DNA from: Bin80 sp965219915
Lineage (GTDB): Bacteria > Bacteroidota > Rhodothermia > Rhodothermales > Bin80
DNA length: 64,000 bases
Assembly: GCA_965219915.1 (NCBI GenBank)
Contig: OZ244794.1
Coordinates: forward strand, 1,798,001 to 1,862,000
Direction of reading: 5' to 3'
Shown here: positions 19,466-28,647 of the stretch, piece by piece
How the letters are laid out: each line of letters begins with the position of its first letter
How positions within the stretch are numbered: position 1 is the first letter of the stretch
Notes under the pieces: model-generated
What the model was told of the DNA's origin: nothing
Seen by the model: only the letters and a program-made list of their open reading frames with translations
Database searches by the model: none
Program-made: the position numbers and the translations under genes

Positions 19466-21892
19466 TCAGCCATACAGGAGCCGTTCAAGAGCAACCTCGT
19501 TAGCTACAAGCACGTCTCGTGGCTTTGCTCCGGCAGGTGGTCCGACGACACCGGCCTGCTCCAGTTGATCAACGATCCGAGCAGCCCGCGTATAGCCAAT
19601 AGATAATTTGCGCTGAATCAAGGAAACAGAGCCCTGCTGTTCCCGCACAATGATTCGGGCAGCTTCGTCAAAGAACTGATCCGTGGTACCATCCTGAAAC
19701 GATTGGTCGTAGGAAGAGCTTTTGGCGGGATCAAGTTCGATCTTGGGTAACCGATAGGAGCTCGGTTCCGGCTGCTTCGTGATATAAGCAATCAATCGAT
19801 CAATCTCCTTGCCAGAAACGAAAGGCCCCTGCAGGCGCAAAACTCTGCTACTGGTCATATACAGCATATCCCCGTTACCAACCAACTGCTCAGCGCCATT
19901 TTGGTCGAGGATAGTCCTTGCATCAACCTTAGAGGCAACCTGGAAAGCGACACGAGAGGGGAAATTTGCTTTGATAAGTCCGGTGATCACATCAACGGAC
20001 GGGCGTTGGGTCGCCAAGATCAAGTGGATACCTATGGCCCGTGCCTTCTGAGCAAGTCGCGCGATAGGTGCCTCAACTTCCTTTCCGGCTGTCAGCATAA
20101 GATCAGCCAACTCATCAATGATCACGACGATGTAGGGCAGATATTTGTGACCATAGGCGGGGTCAAGAGCCCCCTCAGTAAATCGGGTATTGTAGCTCTT
20201 GATTCCGCGCACGGCAGCGTCTTTGAGCAGGTCATAACGCGCATCCATTTCCTGTTCACAGGCTTTAAGGATGTTGAGCGCGTCTTCAACCTCCGTGACA
20301 ATAGCTTCGCTTCCGTCCTCTGGCATGGCCAGAAAATGATGCTCAAGATTCTCATATTGCTGAAGCTCGACTTTTTTCGGGTCAATCATCACAAATTTCA
20401 GATCCGACGGAGCACATGCATATAGAAGACCTGTGATCAACGTATTCAGACCGACGGATTTACCGGACCCTGTAGCCCCGGCTATCAGCAAGTGTGGCAT
20501 CTTAGTGAGATTCTCCACGAAGACGCCTCCCTCAATGGTCTTTCCCAGCACTACGGGCAACTCCATATTGGACTCCTGGAACCGAGCTGTGTTGATCACC
20601 GACTGGACCCGCACAAGCTCCCTTTGGCTGTTCGGTATCTCTACGCCAACGGCAGATTTATTGGGAATTGGGACAATCATTCGAATTCCCTGGGCAGCCA
20701 TAGCCATGGCTAGGTCATCCTCTAGTGACTTGATACGACTGACCTTCACACCGGGAGCCGGCGTTAGCTCATAGAGTGTGACGGTGGGCCCCACTTTGGC
20801 ATTCACTTCAATGATTTCAATCTTGTGCCGGGCGAGTTTTTCGACAAGTTTGATCTTGTTGTCTTCCAGCTCATCATAGTCGATCTTTTGCTCGGTTTCC
20901 TTTGGAGCCTCCAACAGTCGAATATGTGGGAATTTGTATTTACCCACGCCCGCTATCTCAGTACTTCGGGACCTGGACGTATGCCCCGCCTCTTCGGTAA
21001 TCTGCCCGGTAACCTTGAGTTCCAAGCCGGTTTGATCAATCTCTTTCGTAGGCTGCTCGGCGGAGGGTTCCGTTGCACGCGGTTGTTCCAATTCAGCATT
21101 CTGCAGAGGTTCAGAATCCACATTGTTACTGCGTGTTTCCACCGATGCAGGAGAGGACTGGGGGTCAAGATCTTCCCAGGTTGATTGCAACCCATCTTTG
21201 CCAGAGGCCTTCTCCGCTGCCCGTTCTTCTCTGGATTTATCCCGGTGTTCCTTCATCATGCGAGCAGAGGTTTTCCATACCTGCTCTGTACGGTCCAGCC
21301 AATGCTGAATATTCAGATCAATGGCCAGCATTAGCCCGACAATGAAACTAGCGCCCAGAATGACCCATGATCCAGGCCCGCCTATGATTTCATTCAACCA
21401 GAATGCTGCCCGAAAACCAATATCACCTGCCCATATCTCCAGTTCAGACATGGACGGGTACAAGCTAAGGCGACCAAATATGATGGCGCCCAGACACACG
21501 ATCCAGATCACATGTATTGCCGGTATCCAGATGGTCCTCAGCGGTCGCTTTCTGAGGACGGTGTACCCGCACAGAAGTATGATAACGATCAGGAAGAGGG
21601 AGGTGTACCCAAAAAACGAAGGTACCGCGGCGTGGGCGAGCCACGCCCCAACAGCTCCGGCAGCATTGCTGACGGAAACACCCTCAAGAGGGAACAGTAA
21701 TTCCCAGAAAGATTTACCCTCTATAAGGGTATTGTCTGACGAAGAGTACGTACCGCCGGCAATAGCGAGAAAGACGCCGAGTGTGAGAATTAGTATCCCC
21801 AGAACTTCCTGTCTTCTTCTGGATGGCGGGCGCTTTTTGGTTTTGGATGTGGTCGAACTGCCGCGCCGGCGGTTGGCTTTACGATCGGCCAT
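19466..21892 (-). CDS. ftsK: DNA translocase FtsK/SpoIIIE
   Basis: The 808-aa protein has four predicted N-terminal membrane helices (about 30-195), an acidic linker (about 215-300), and the alpha/beta motor from about 330 with Walker A GATGSGKSVGLN and Walker B YIVVIIDELADLM. The C-terminal gamma winged helix (SVSLIQRKLSIGYTRAARIVDQLEQAGVVGPP, key residues around SIGYTRAARI) reads polar KOPS-like sequences. FtsK is a hexameric septal pump that clears chromosome termini and activates dimer resolution. It is shorter than E. coli FtsK because the linker is short, as in many non-proteobacteria. gcvT ends 64 bp upstream. Confidence 0.95.
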   Translation of the reverse strand: MADRKANRRRGSSTTSKTKKRPPSRRRQEVLGILILTLGVFLAIAGGTYSSSDNTLIEGKSFWELLFPLEGVSVSNAAGAVGAWLAHAAVPSFFGYTSLFLIVIILLCGYTVLRKRPLRTIWIPAIHVIWIVCLGAIIFGRLSLYPSMSELEIWAGDIGFRAAFWLNEIIGGPGSWVILGASFIVGLMLAIDLNIQHWLDRTEQVWKTSARMMKEHRDKSREERAAEKASGKDGLQSTWEDLDPQSSPASVETRSNNVDSEPLQNAELEQPRATEPSAEQPTKEIDQTGLELKVTGQITEEAGHTSRSRSTEIAGVGKYKFPHIRLLEAPKETEQKIDYDELEDNKIKLVEKLARHKIEIIEVNAKVGPTVTLYELTPAPGVKVSRIKSLEDDLAMAMAAQGIRMIVPIPNKSAVGVEIPNSQRELVRVQSVINTARFQESNMELPVVLGKTIEGGVFVENLTKMPHLLIAGATGSGKSVGLNTLITGLLYACAPSDLKFVMIDPKKVELQQYENLEHHFLAMPEDGSEAIVTEVEDALNILKACEQEMDARYDLLKDAAVRGIKSYNTRFTEGALDPAYGHKYLPYIVVIIDELADLMLTAGKEVEAPIARLAQKARAIGIHLILATQRPSVDVITGLIKANFPSRVAFQVASKVDARTILDQNGAEQLVGNGDMLYMTSSRVLRLQGPFVSGKEIDRLIAYITKQPEPSSYRLPKIELDPAKSSSYDQSFQDGTTDQFFDEAARIIVREQQGSVSLIQRKLSIGYTRAARIVDQLEQAGVVGPPAGAKPRDVLVANEVALERLLYG

Positions 21893-21956
21893 TAAAGAAA
21901 CACTTGGGATTTATCAATTGCAAAGACCAAGTAAGATACGACGCAGGAGATTATGC

Positions 21957-23069
21957 CTATCTAGTTGGCTTCCGGTGAAATGGTAATTTCCGCACAAAGG
22001 CATCCAGTGTTCGGGATCGAACGCGTATACCTACCTTACTTCCGGGAGACGTGAACGCCGGACTGTTCTGGACATAGGCCAGTGCTATACCGCGATTCAG
22101 CGTGGGAGACTGAGACCCGCTGGTGACATGACCGATGTGGTCTCCAGATTCAGATACGACCGTGTAGCCTGACCTAGGGATTCCTCGCCCATCCACGACC
22201 AGGCCAACCAGACGGCGCTCAGGGCCACTGGCCTTGATCTCCTTCAGGGCTTCCCGGCCGACAAATGCTCCCTTGTGCAATTTGGTAACCCAGCCTAAGC
22301 CGGCTTCATAGGGGTTGATGCCTTCGGTTAGCTCATTTCCGTACAGGCAAAAACCTGCTTCAAGCCGAAGGGTGTCTCGAGCTCCTAGGCCGACAGGCGG
22401 CAGGTTGTAGTCTGAACCAGCAGCCATGATGGCATCCCACAGTGCACGGGTGTTTTCGGATTCAACATAAAACTCAAGTCCGATCTCTCCGGTGTAGCCG
22501 GTCCGGGAAACAATCACCTTATTGAAGCCCATAAACTCACCGGCAGCCGGTCGCAGGAAGTTAAAACTTGATAATTGATGAACGGGTTCTCCCAGTAGTT
22601 TCGCTCCGATCTTCAGCGAGTCTGGTCCCTGCAACGCAAGTAGTCCCATTTGATCCGATACATCATACAGATCTGCTCCCATAGGATTATTAGCCTGCAT
22701 CCACTCAAAATCCATCACGGTATTGGATGCATTTACTACGAGCATGTAGGCGCCATGATTGACTTTGTAAACGAGCAGGTCGTCAATCACACCTCCCGCC
22801 TCATTGCACATCAGGGTATACATGGCTTTCCCGATACTAAGCCGGGAGGCATCATTGGTAACCAGATGCTGCACAAAATCTTCTGCCTTCTCGCCCATGG
22901 CAAAGATTTCTCCCATGTGGCTCACGTCAAATAATCCGGCGGACCTTCGAACGGCCTTATGTTCGTCTAGAATACCGGTGTACTGCAGTGGCATACTGAA
23001 TCCGGCAAAATCGACCATACGGCCCCCCAGGCTGACATGCGTTTCATTCAGTGCAAGTGTGCGTGACAT
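21957..23069 (-). CDS. gcvT: Glycine cleavage system aminomethyltransferase (T protein)
   Basis: GcvT transfers the methylene group from the lipoyl-bound aminomethyl on H protein to tetrahydrofolate, releasing ammonia. The 370-aa length is normal. Visible signatures are GGRMVDFAGFSMPLQY at the start, LFDVSHMGEI, RTGYTGEIGLEFYV, and DTLRLEAGFCLYGNELTEGINPYEAGLGW (folate-site region). The other glycine-cleavage genes (gcvH, gcvP) are not in the window. It starts 10 bp after the tyrA stop, so both belong to one operon. Confidence 0.95.
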   Translation of the reverse strand: MSRTLALNETHVSLGGRMVDFAGFSMPLQYTGILDEHKAVRRSAGLFDVSHMGEIFAMGEKAEDFVQHLVTNDASRLSIGKAMYTLMCNEAGGVIDDLLVYKVNHGAYMLVVNASNTVMDFEWMQANNPMGADLYDVSDQMGLLALQGPDSLKIGAKLLGEPVHQLSSFNFLRPAAGEFMGFNKVIVSRTGYTGEIGLEFYVESENTRALWDAIMAAGSDYNLPPVGLGARDTLRLEAGFCLYGNELTEGINPYEAGLGWVTKLHKGAFVGREALKEIKASGPERRLVGLVVDGRGIPRSGYTVVSESGDHIGHVTSGSQSPTLNRGIALAYVQNSPAFTSPGSKVGIRVRSRTLDAFVRKLPFHRKPTR

Positions 23070-23079
23070 ACTTCAACAA

Positions 23080-24180
23080 TTATGGGAGTCTGTGTGCGCG
23101 GCAACCTTGTGACTTTAACGCCGCAACCGCCGCATCAGCCGTCTTATCGTCCTCTAGACTTATCCTGAACGCGCCGCCGGTCCCTTCACGAATTTTGAGT
23201 AGCTCAATGTCTTTGATGCTGATCCCCTGCTTGAAGAGCGTTCCTGTGATGTGTGCCAGTACTCCCGGCTGATCGATTGCATACACGAATACATCACTCA
23301 ACGGTCGGAGAAATCCCTTAAAATCCCGGGGGATGGTATTGCGCACCGCACGTGCTCGTTCAAATACGGGACGCAGCTCCCGAAGGTCACCATCGTGGTG
23401 CAGTTGTTTCCGGGTGAATTCCAAGGCATGAATCAACTCATCAAGTGCAGTTCCGACGTCCGTACGATTGGCCTCGAGGACTGCAGACCACATCTCAAAC
23501 GGCGAGGAGGCGATTCTCGTCATGTCCCTGAATCCTCCTGCAGCCAGCTGCAAAGTGATTGGGTTGTCCTGGCTTTGATCCGCAGCAACGTTCATCAAAT
23601 TTGTGGCCAAAAGTTGCGGTAAGTGACTGACACAGGCAACTACACGATCATGTTGTACGCTGTCCATGGAAAGCACTCGAGCTCCTGTAGACTCCACCAG
23701 GTGCGTGAGCGCACGATAGGCGTCTGATTCTTCCTGCCCATTTGGGCAGAGTACGTATACAGCATTTTCAAAGAGAAAAGAGTCTGCTCCCTCTAGGCCG
23801 CTCTGTTCGGATCCAGTCATGGGATGTCCTCCGATGAAACAGACACTGTTTGGCAGCAGGTGAGCAGCTGCATTGATCACAGGTTGCTTTACAGATCCTA
23901 CATCGGTTACAAGGGTATGGGGCTGCAGGTGTGCAGCAATTTCGCCCAATACGGGCTTCAAAGCATTGAGCGGAACCGCCAAGAATACAGCATCAGCCCG
24001 GTGTACCGCATCCGCCAGCGAAATGGCTTCATGGTCGATCACCCCCCGTTTAGATGCCTGGCGGAGCACATCCGGTTTATCAAACCCCGTGACATGCAAA
24101 CTTGGTAATCGCTCTTTCCAGGCCAGTGCGAGCGATCCGCCAATCAAGCCGATGCCGATAATGGCAACGCGCTCAATCAT
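23080..24180 (-). CDS. tyrA: Prephenate dehydrogenase with C-terminal ACT domain
   Basis: TyrA oxidatively decarboxylates prephenate to 4-hydroxyphenylpyruvate in tyrosine synthesis. The open frame reaches 24363 but lies inside clpC there; ATG 24180 starts MIERVAIIGIGLIGGSLA with the NAD(P)-binding GxGxxGG, giving 366 aa. TDVGSVKQPV and GGHPMTGSEQSGLEGA are the conserved prephenate-site loops. The last 70 residues (VYAIDQPGVLAHITGTLFKQGISIKDIELL) form an ACT domain, which in relatives binds an aromatic amino acid for feedback control. The start is 7 bp from the clpC stop. Confidence 0.92.
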   Translation of the reverse strand: MIERVAIIGIGLIGGSLALAWKERLPSLHVTGFDKPDVLRQASKRGVIDHEAISLADAVHRADAVFLAVPLNALKPVLGEIAAHLQPHTLVTDVGSVKQPVINAAAHLLPNSVCFIGGHPMTGSEQSGLEGADSFLFENAVYVLCPNGQEESDAYRALTHLVESTGARVLSMDSVQHDRVVACVSHLPQLLATNLMNVAADQSQDNPITLQLAAGGFRDMTRIASSPFEMWSAVLEANRTDVGTALDELIHALEFTRKQLHHDGDLRELRPVFERARAVRNTIPRDFKGFLRPLSDVFVYAIDQPGVLAHITGTLFKQGISIKDIELLKIREGTGGAFRISLEDDKTADAAVAALKSQGCRAHRLP

Positions 24181-24187
24181 CAGGTTA

Positions 24188-26806
24188 CTACTCAGACTCA
24201 CCTTCTTCCTGAGGTTCTCCAGCTTCTGGAAGGGGCATTGATGCTGTTTCGGCCTCAAGAGAAAGGGACCCCTTCTCTTCCTTGGGTTCTTCTGCTTCTG
24301 GAGGGGGTGTTGGCGCTCTTTTGACCTCAAGGGCAAGAGTCTCGTCTGGGGTAGTGTAGTCAATCAGGATTCGATCTCCATTCCCCAAACCCTGTTCAAG
24401 AATCACTTCTGCCAGCGGATCCTCTAGGTAGCGCTGAATTGCGCGCTTGAGTGGTCGGGCGCCGAACTTGGCGTCGTAGCCCTTTTCGAGGAGGAAATCT
24501 TTTGCAGAGGGTTGCAACTCAACGGAGACTCCAAGTGCCTTGACACGTGTGAGGAGTTCCTCAGAAAGCAGATCAATGATCTGATAGATGTGTTTTCTTT
24601 CCAGAGAGTGAAAGACGATCACATCATCAACCCTGTTCAGAAACTCGGGATTAAACACATCCTTTAAGGCGGTTTCAATGGTGCTCTTCATTGCCTTGTA
24701 GTCAAAGGTCTCGGAGCTTTGCGAGAAACCTAGTCCCAAGCCAGAGTTACGGATATCCCTTGCACCAATGTTACTGGTCATGATAATGACCGTATTGCGG
24801 AAATCAACCCGTCGGCCACTTCCATCGGTCAGCACGCCATCATCAAGAACCTGTAGCAGGATGTTAAACACATCGGGATGGGCTTTTTCGATCTCGTCCA
24901 GCAGTACGACCGAGAACGGCTTGCGACGAACTTTTTCGGTCAATTGTCCGCCTTCATCATAGCCCACATATCCTGGAGGCGCGCCAACCAGACGGCTGAC
25001 TGCAAACTTCTCCATGTACTCGCTCATGTCAACACGCACGAGTGCATCGGTAGAATCGAACAGGTACTCGGTGAGCACTTTTGCAAGTTCTGTTTTCCCA
25101 ACTCCGGTAGGTCCTAGGAAGATGAACGACCCAATGGGTCGATTGGGGTCTTTGATTCCGGCGCGTGTGCGACGAATCGCCTTAGAGAGCTTTGCGATTG
25201 GTTCGTCCTGGCCTACGACGAATTTGCGTAGAGCATTTTCCATGCTCAGCAGTTTTTGCTGTTCGGGCTCGGACAATCTCTCTAGGGGGATGCCGGTCAT
25301 CATGGCCACCGTTGCAGTTATATCTGCGGTCGTGACATCGAAGCGCTCTTCCTCAGCCAGAAGCCGCCATTCACTCTTGGCCTGATCCAGTTGTTCTTGA
25401 AGTTTTGTTTCTTCGTCGCGTAAGCGGGCAGCTTCCTCAAACTGTTGTTGAGTGACCACCTCGATTTTTGTTTTCCGCGTTGCTTCAATCTGGTTTTCCA
25501 GTTCGATAATATGATCCGGTACGTGGATATTGCCGAGATGAACGCATGCACCGGCTTCGTCGATGATATCAAGTGCCTTATCAGGGAGGTGACGGTCGGT
25601 GATATAGCGTTCTGAGAGCGATACGGCCAACGCTAATGCATCGTCCTGGTAGAATACGTTATGGTGATCCTCGTATCGATCCTTTATTCGGCGCAGGATT
25701 TCCAGCGTTTCCTCTGGCGTAGATGGGTCAACAAGGATTTTCTGGAAGCGTCGGTCAAGTGCACCATCCTTTTCGACATATTGCCTGTACTCGTCCAGTG
25801 TAGTGGCTCCGATACACTGTAACTCTCCACGGGCCAGTGCTGGTTTGAACATATTGGACGCGTCAAGTGAGCCCGAGGCACTGCCCGCGCCGACAATGGT
25901 GTGGACCTCATCTATAAAGAGGATCACCTCCGGGCATTTTTCCAGTTCAGTCATTACGGCCTTCAGGCGTTCTTCAAACTGCCCACGGTACTTGGTCCCT
26001 GCGACTAGCGCAGCAAGGTCAAGGGTTATAATGCGTTTTTCATGCAGGACACGAGAGACTTTGCGCTGGGTTATGCGCATCGCGAGGCCCTCTGCAATGG
26101 CAGTTTTCCCGACACCAGGCTCGCCAATCAGGATAGGGTTGTTTTTCTTGCGGCGGCTGAGAACCTGAGCTACTCGCCCAATCTCTTTATGTCGTCCAAT
26201 CACAGGATCCAGCTCCCCTTTATCCGCTAGTCGGGTCAGATCACGTCCAAAATTGTCCAGTACAGGTGTTTTGGATTTCGAATCTCGCGGTTTCTGAGGA
26301 CCGCGGCTACCTTGCGTCGGTCCGCCACGTCGAGGCTCATTCGAACGCCTAGTTGGAGATCCGCCAGATAGAATCGCATCCAGTTCTTTACGCAGGACCT
26401 CGTACGTTATTGAAAATGTACCCCCAAGTATTTGGGCGGCTACATTGTCATCATCTCGAAGCAGGCTTAATAAGAGGTGCTCGGTACCGATCACGTCCGA
26501 TTTGTAGAGTTTGGCTTCCAGATAAGTAATACGGAGTACTTTTTCAGCCTGTTTGGTTAGTGGGAGATTACCTACAGTGAGAGTGCCACCGCCGGAACGC
26601 ACGGTGTGTTCAATTTTTTTCCTTAGCCTATTCAGGTCACAGCCAAGGTTGCGCAGTATTCGAACAGCCACGCCTTCTCCTTCGCGAATCAGCCCGAGAA
26701 GAAGATGCTCGGTGCCGATGTAGTCGTGACCAAGACGAATAGCCTCATCACGACTGTATGAGATCACATCACGTACACGGTTGGAAAAGTTACTGTGTCG
26801 ATCCAT
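24188..26806 (-). CDS. clpC: ATP-dependent Clp protease ATP-binding subunit ClpC
   Basis: ATG 26806 (MDRHSNFSNRVRDVI) gives 872 aa; an upstream extension to 26848 would overlap the HesB gene. Order: double Clp-N repeat (about 1-145, GHDYIGTEHLLLGLIREGEG and TYLEAKLYKSDVIGTEHLLL), AAA1 with GEPGVGKT, a UVR-like middle segment (QQQFEEAARLRDEE), AAA2 with GPTGVGKT and VRVDMSEYMEKFAVSRLVGAPPG. ClpC is a hexameric unfoldase feeding ClpP and acts with adaptors in protein quality control. Odd feature: the C-terminal 45 residues are a Pro/Glu-rich imperfect duplication (TPPPEAEEPKEE and SMPLPEAGEPQEE). clpP is not in the window. Confidence 0.94.
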   Translation of the reverse strand: MDRHSNFSNRVRDVISYSRDEAIRLGHDYIGTEHLLLGLIREGEGVAVRILRNLGCDLNRLRKKIEHTVRSGGGTLTVGNLPLTKQAEKVLRITYLEAKLYKSDVIGTEHLLLSLLRDDDNVAAQILGGTFSITYEVLRKELDAILSGGSPTRRSNEPRRGGPTQGSRGPQKPRDSKSKTPVLDNFGRDLTRLADKGELDPVIGRHKEIGRVAQVLSRRKKNNPILIGEPGVGKTAIAEGLAMRITQRKVSRVLHEKRIITLDLAALVAGTKYRGQFEERLKAVMTELEKCPEVILFIDEVHTIVGAGSASGSLDASNMFKPALARGELQCIGATTLDEYRQYVEKDGALDRRFQKILVDPSTPEETLEILRRIKDRYEDHHNVFYQDDALALAVSLSERYITDRHLPDKALDIIDEAGACVHLGNIHVPDHIIELENQIEATRKTKIEVVTQQQFEEAARLRDEETKLQEQLDQAKSEWRLLAEEERFDVTTADITATVAMMTGIPLERLSEPEQQKLLSMENALRKFVVGQDEPIAKLSKAIRRTRAGIKDPNRPIGSFIFLGPTGVGKTELAKVLTEYLFDSTDALVRVDMSEYMEKFAVSRLVGAPPGYVGYDEGGQLTEKVRRKPFSVVLLDEIEKAHPDVFNILLQVLDDGVLTDGSGRRVDFRNTVIIMTSNIGARDIRNSGLGLGFSQSSETFDYKAMKSTIETALKDVFNPEFLNRVDDVIVFHSLERKHIYQIIDLLSEELLTRVKALGVSVELQPSAKDFLLEKGYDAKFGARPLKRAIQRYLEDPLAEVILEQGLGNGDRILIDYTTPDETLALEVKRAPTPPPEAEEPKEEKGSLSLEAETASMPLPEAGEPQEEGESE

Positions 26807-26817
26807 TAGCGTCTGGT

Positions 26818-27162
26818 TCAGGCTGCAAAGCTGGATCCGCAACCACACGTCTGCGTAGCGTTTGGATTATTGAAAACAAAACCACGCGCATCAAGGCCTG
26901 CATGATAGTCAATCATGGTTCCTAAGAGGTACAGTCCCTGTCGCTTGTCAATGTACAACACAATTCCATCAAAATTGAACGTAATATCGTGTTCACGAAG
27001 CTTGTCAAAGCCCAAAATGTAACTCATACCGCTACATCCTCCACCCCGAACGCCAACCCGGAGCCCATAATCTTCGGGGATTGATTTCGTGGTCAGAATT
27101 TTCTGTACCTCTTCGGCTGCACGGGGGCTCAGCGTTACTGGGGCAGTAGATGAATCAACCAT
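26818..27162 (-). CDS. erpA: HesB/IscA/ErpA-type iron-sulfur cluster assembly protein
   Basis: A-type carrier of 114 aa, which passes assembled Fe-S clusters to target enzymes in the cytoplasm. The three ligand cysteines are in place: GGGCSGMSY at about residue 42 and TCGCGSSF at the C-terminus. LSPRAAEEVQKIL and LRVGVRGGGCSG are typical. Members ErpA, IscA and SufA cannot be separated by eye, so the symbol is tentative. It starts 26 bp after the M20 gene and ends 11 bp before clpC, inside the same run. Confidence 0.9.
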   Translation of the reverse strand: MVDSSTAPVTLSPRAAEEVQKILTTKSIPEDYGLRVGVRGGGCSGMSYILGFDKLREHDITFNFDGIVLYIDKRQGLYLLGTMIDYHAGLDARGFVFNNPNATQTCGCGSSFAA

Positions 27163-27188
27163 GATGATTTTGAAATGGCCCGTATCGC

Positions 27189-28451
27189 CTATACATCTTC
27201 TGTTGAAGCCTGTTCCGATTCCGCAGAGAACGCAGACTCAGTATGGTACATCAAGACCCGGGTCATGAGACGTACTGAGTGACTCAAGGCGCGTTCGTCA
27301 ACATCAAAGAGGGCATCGTGCAGTGGGTAACCTGTGGCTGTACTGCCACGTGTACCAACACGGATTAGCATACCCGGAACATGCAGCAGGTAGTTTGCAA
27401 AATCTTCAGCTCCCATACTAGGTACGCATATATCTAGCGAAGCGTCTTTGCCGAAGAGGTCGTGTACGCAGGTTCGGACGATCTGGCATAGTTTGGGATC
27501 GTTGATGACAGCGGGGAGTCCGCCACGATTAATTAATTCGATCTTTACGCCATGCAGTTGCGCAAAATTATCGGCAGCGCGCTGCATGTAATTAACCAGG
27601 AAAACACGGTCACTATCATTGAGGCTGCGCAGTGTGCCCTCGAACGATACTTTGGCGGGAATCACATTGTGTGCTAGCCCAGCCTCAAGTACACATACAG
27701 TGAAAACTGAAGGATTACGCGGATCCGTTACACGCCCAATGAGCTGATAGTACTGATTTAGTAATTGTGTGGCAATCCATACAGTATCCTTTACGTTGTG
27801 TGGGCGGGCGGAGTGTCCGGTACTTGGTGCAGTGACCTCAACGAGCAGACGATCAGATGATGCCGTGACCTGTCCCTCAGGTATCCCAAATTGCCCAACA
27901 TCAAGTGTTGGGTCCACATGGACGCAATAGAGAGCTTCCAAGGGCTCGCACACTCCCGCTTCAATCATTGGGATAGAACCGCTGGGATTGCCCTCCTCAT
28001 TTGGCTGAAACAAGACTCGCACACGCCCTCTTAGACGGTGCCGGAGTTGGAGAAGGTTTAGTGCAACACCAATACCAACTGCCGTATGTACATCATGCCC
28101 GCAGGCATGGGCAACACCAGTGTTCCTTGAAGCATATGCTACATGTTTGGCATCTTGGAGCTGTAGTGCATCGAGGTCGCAACGAAAACCAATGTGCGGT
28201 CCGGAATGCTCACCGTCTATATCCACGTACAGTCCGGTCTTTGCATGCGGTCCAGAAACCTGTAAGCCGTGACTCTCCAGGTGTGCACGTACTAATCGGC
28301 TGGTAGCGTATTCTTCAAAGCCGATTTCCGGGTTACGGTGCAAATGCCGACGCAGAGCGATCAGGTAATCAACGAAATCTTCGGACAGCCGCTCATGGTC
28401 GAATGAGGCAGGAAACGAGTAAGTTGCAGGTACGGCGTCAAGTGTTGACAT
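27189..28451 (-). CDS. M20-family amidohydrolase (hippurate/N-acyl-amino-acid hydrolase type)
   Basis: The frame opens at TTG 28469, but ATG 28451 is the likelier start (420 aa). The metal-binding and catalytic motifs of M20D peptidases are present: GVAHACGHDVHTAVGIG (about 115), FQPNEEGNPSGSIPMIEAG with the catalytic Glu, the dimerisation-domain STGHSARPHNVKDTVW, and SMGAEDFANYL near the end. Enzymes of this group remove acyl groups from amino acids or open related amides, with two zinc or manganese ions. Substrate is not readable. The gene heads the minus-strand housekeeping run. Confidence 0.9.
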   Translation of the reverse strand: MSTLDAVPATYSFPASFDHERLSEDFVDYLIALRRHLHRNPEIGFEEYATSRLVRAHLESHGLQVSGPHAKTGLYVDIDGEHSGPHIGFRCDLDALQLQDAKHVAYASRNTGVAHACGHDVHTAVGIGVALNLLQLRHRLRGRVRVLFQPNEEGNPSGSIPMIEAGVCEPLEALYCVHVDPTLDVGQFGIPEGQVTASSDRLLVEVTAPSTGHSARPHNVKDTVWIATQLLNQYYQLIGRVTDPRNPSVFTVCVLEAGLAHNVIPAKVSFEGTLRSLNDSDRVFLVNYMQRAADNFAQLHGVKIELINRGGLPAVINDPKLCQIVRTCVHDLFGKDASLDICVPSMGAEDFANYLLHVPGMLIRVGTRGSTATGYPLHDALFDVDERALSHSVRLMTRVLMYHTESAFSAESEQASTEDV

Positions 28452-28647
28452 ATTTGGAGGAGTGCCCAAAAACTTCGTGGTTATACGCTGTCAGGGTCGC
28501 CAAGGAACTTGCGAAAATGAATGTCCATACGAAAAGTTGCTTCCCAAGAAGGATTCCCTAATTAAGCCAGCAGCAGTTTCCTTATGTGGATTACAGAATT
28601 TAGGGTATAACGAATGCGATAATGATGATTAATTCTGAGAAAGTTAC

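Noticed and set aside
24181..24363. 61-codon N-terminal extension of tyrA
   Set aside because: It lies within clpC, is very basic because of the overlapping repeat, and the NAD-binding start is at 24180.
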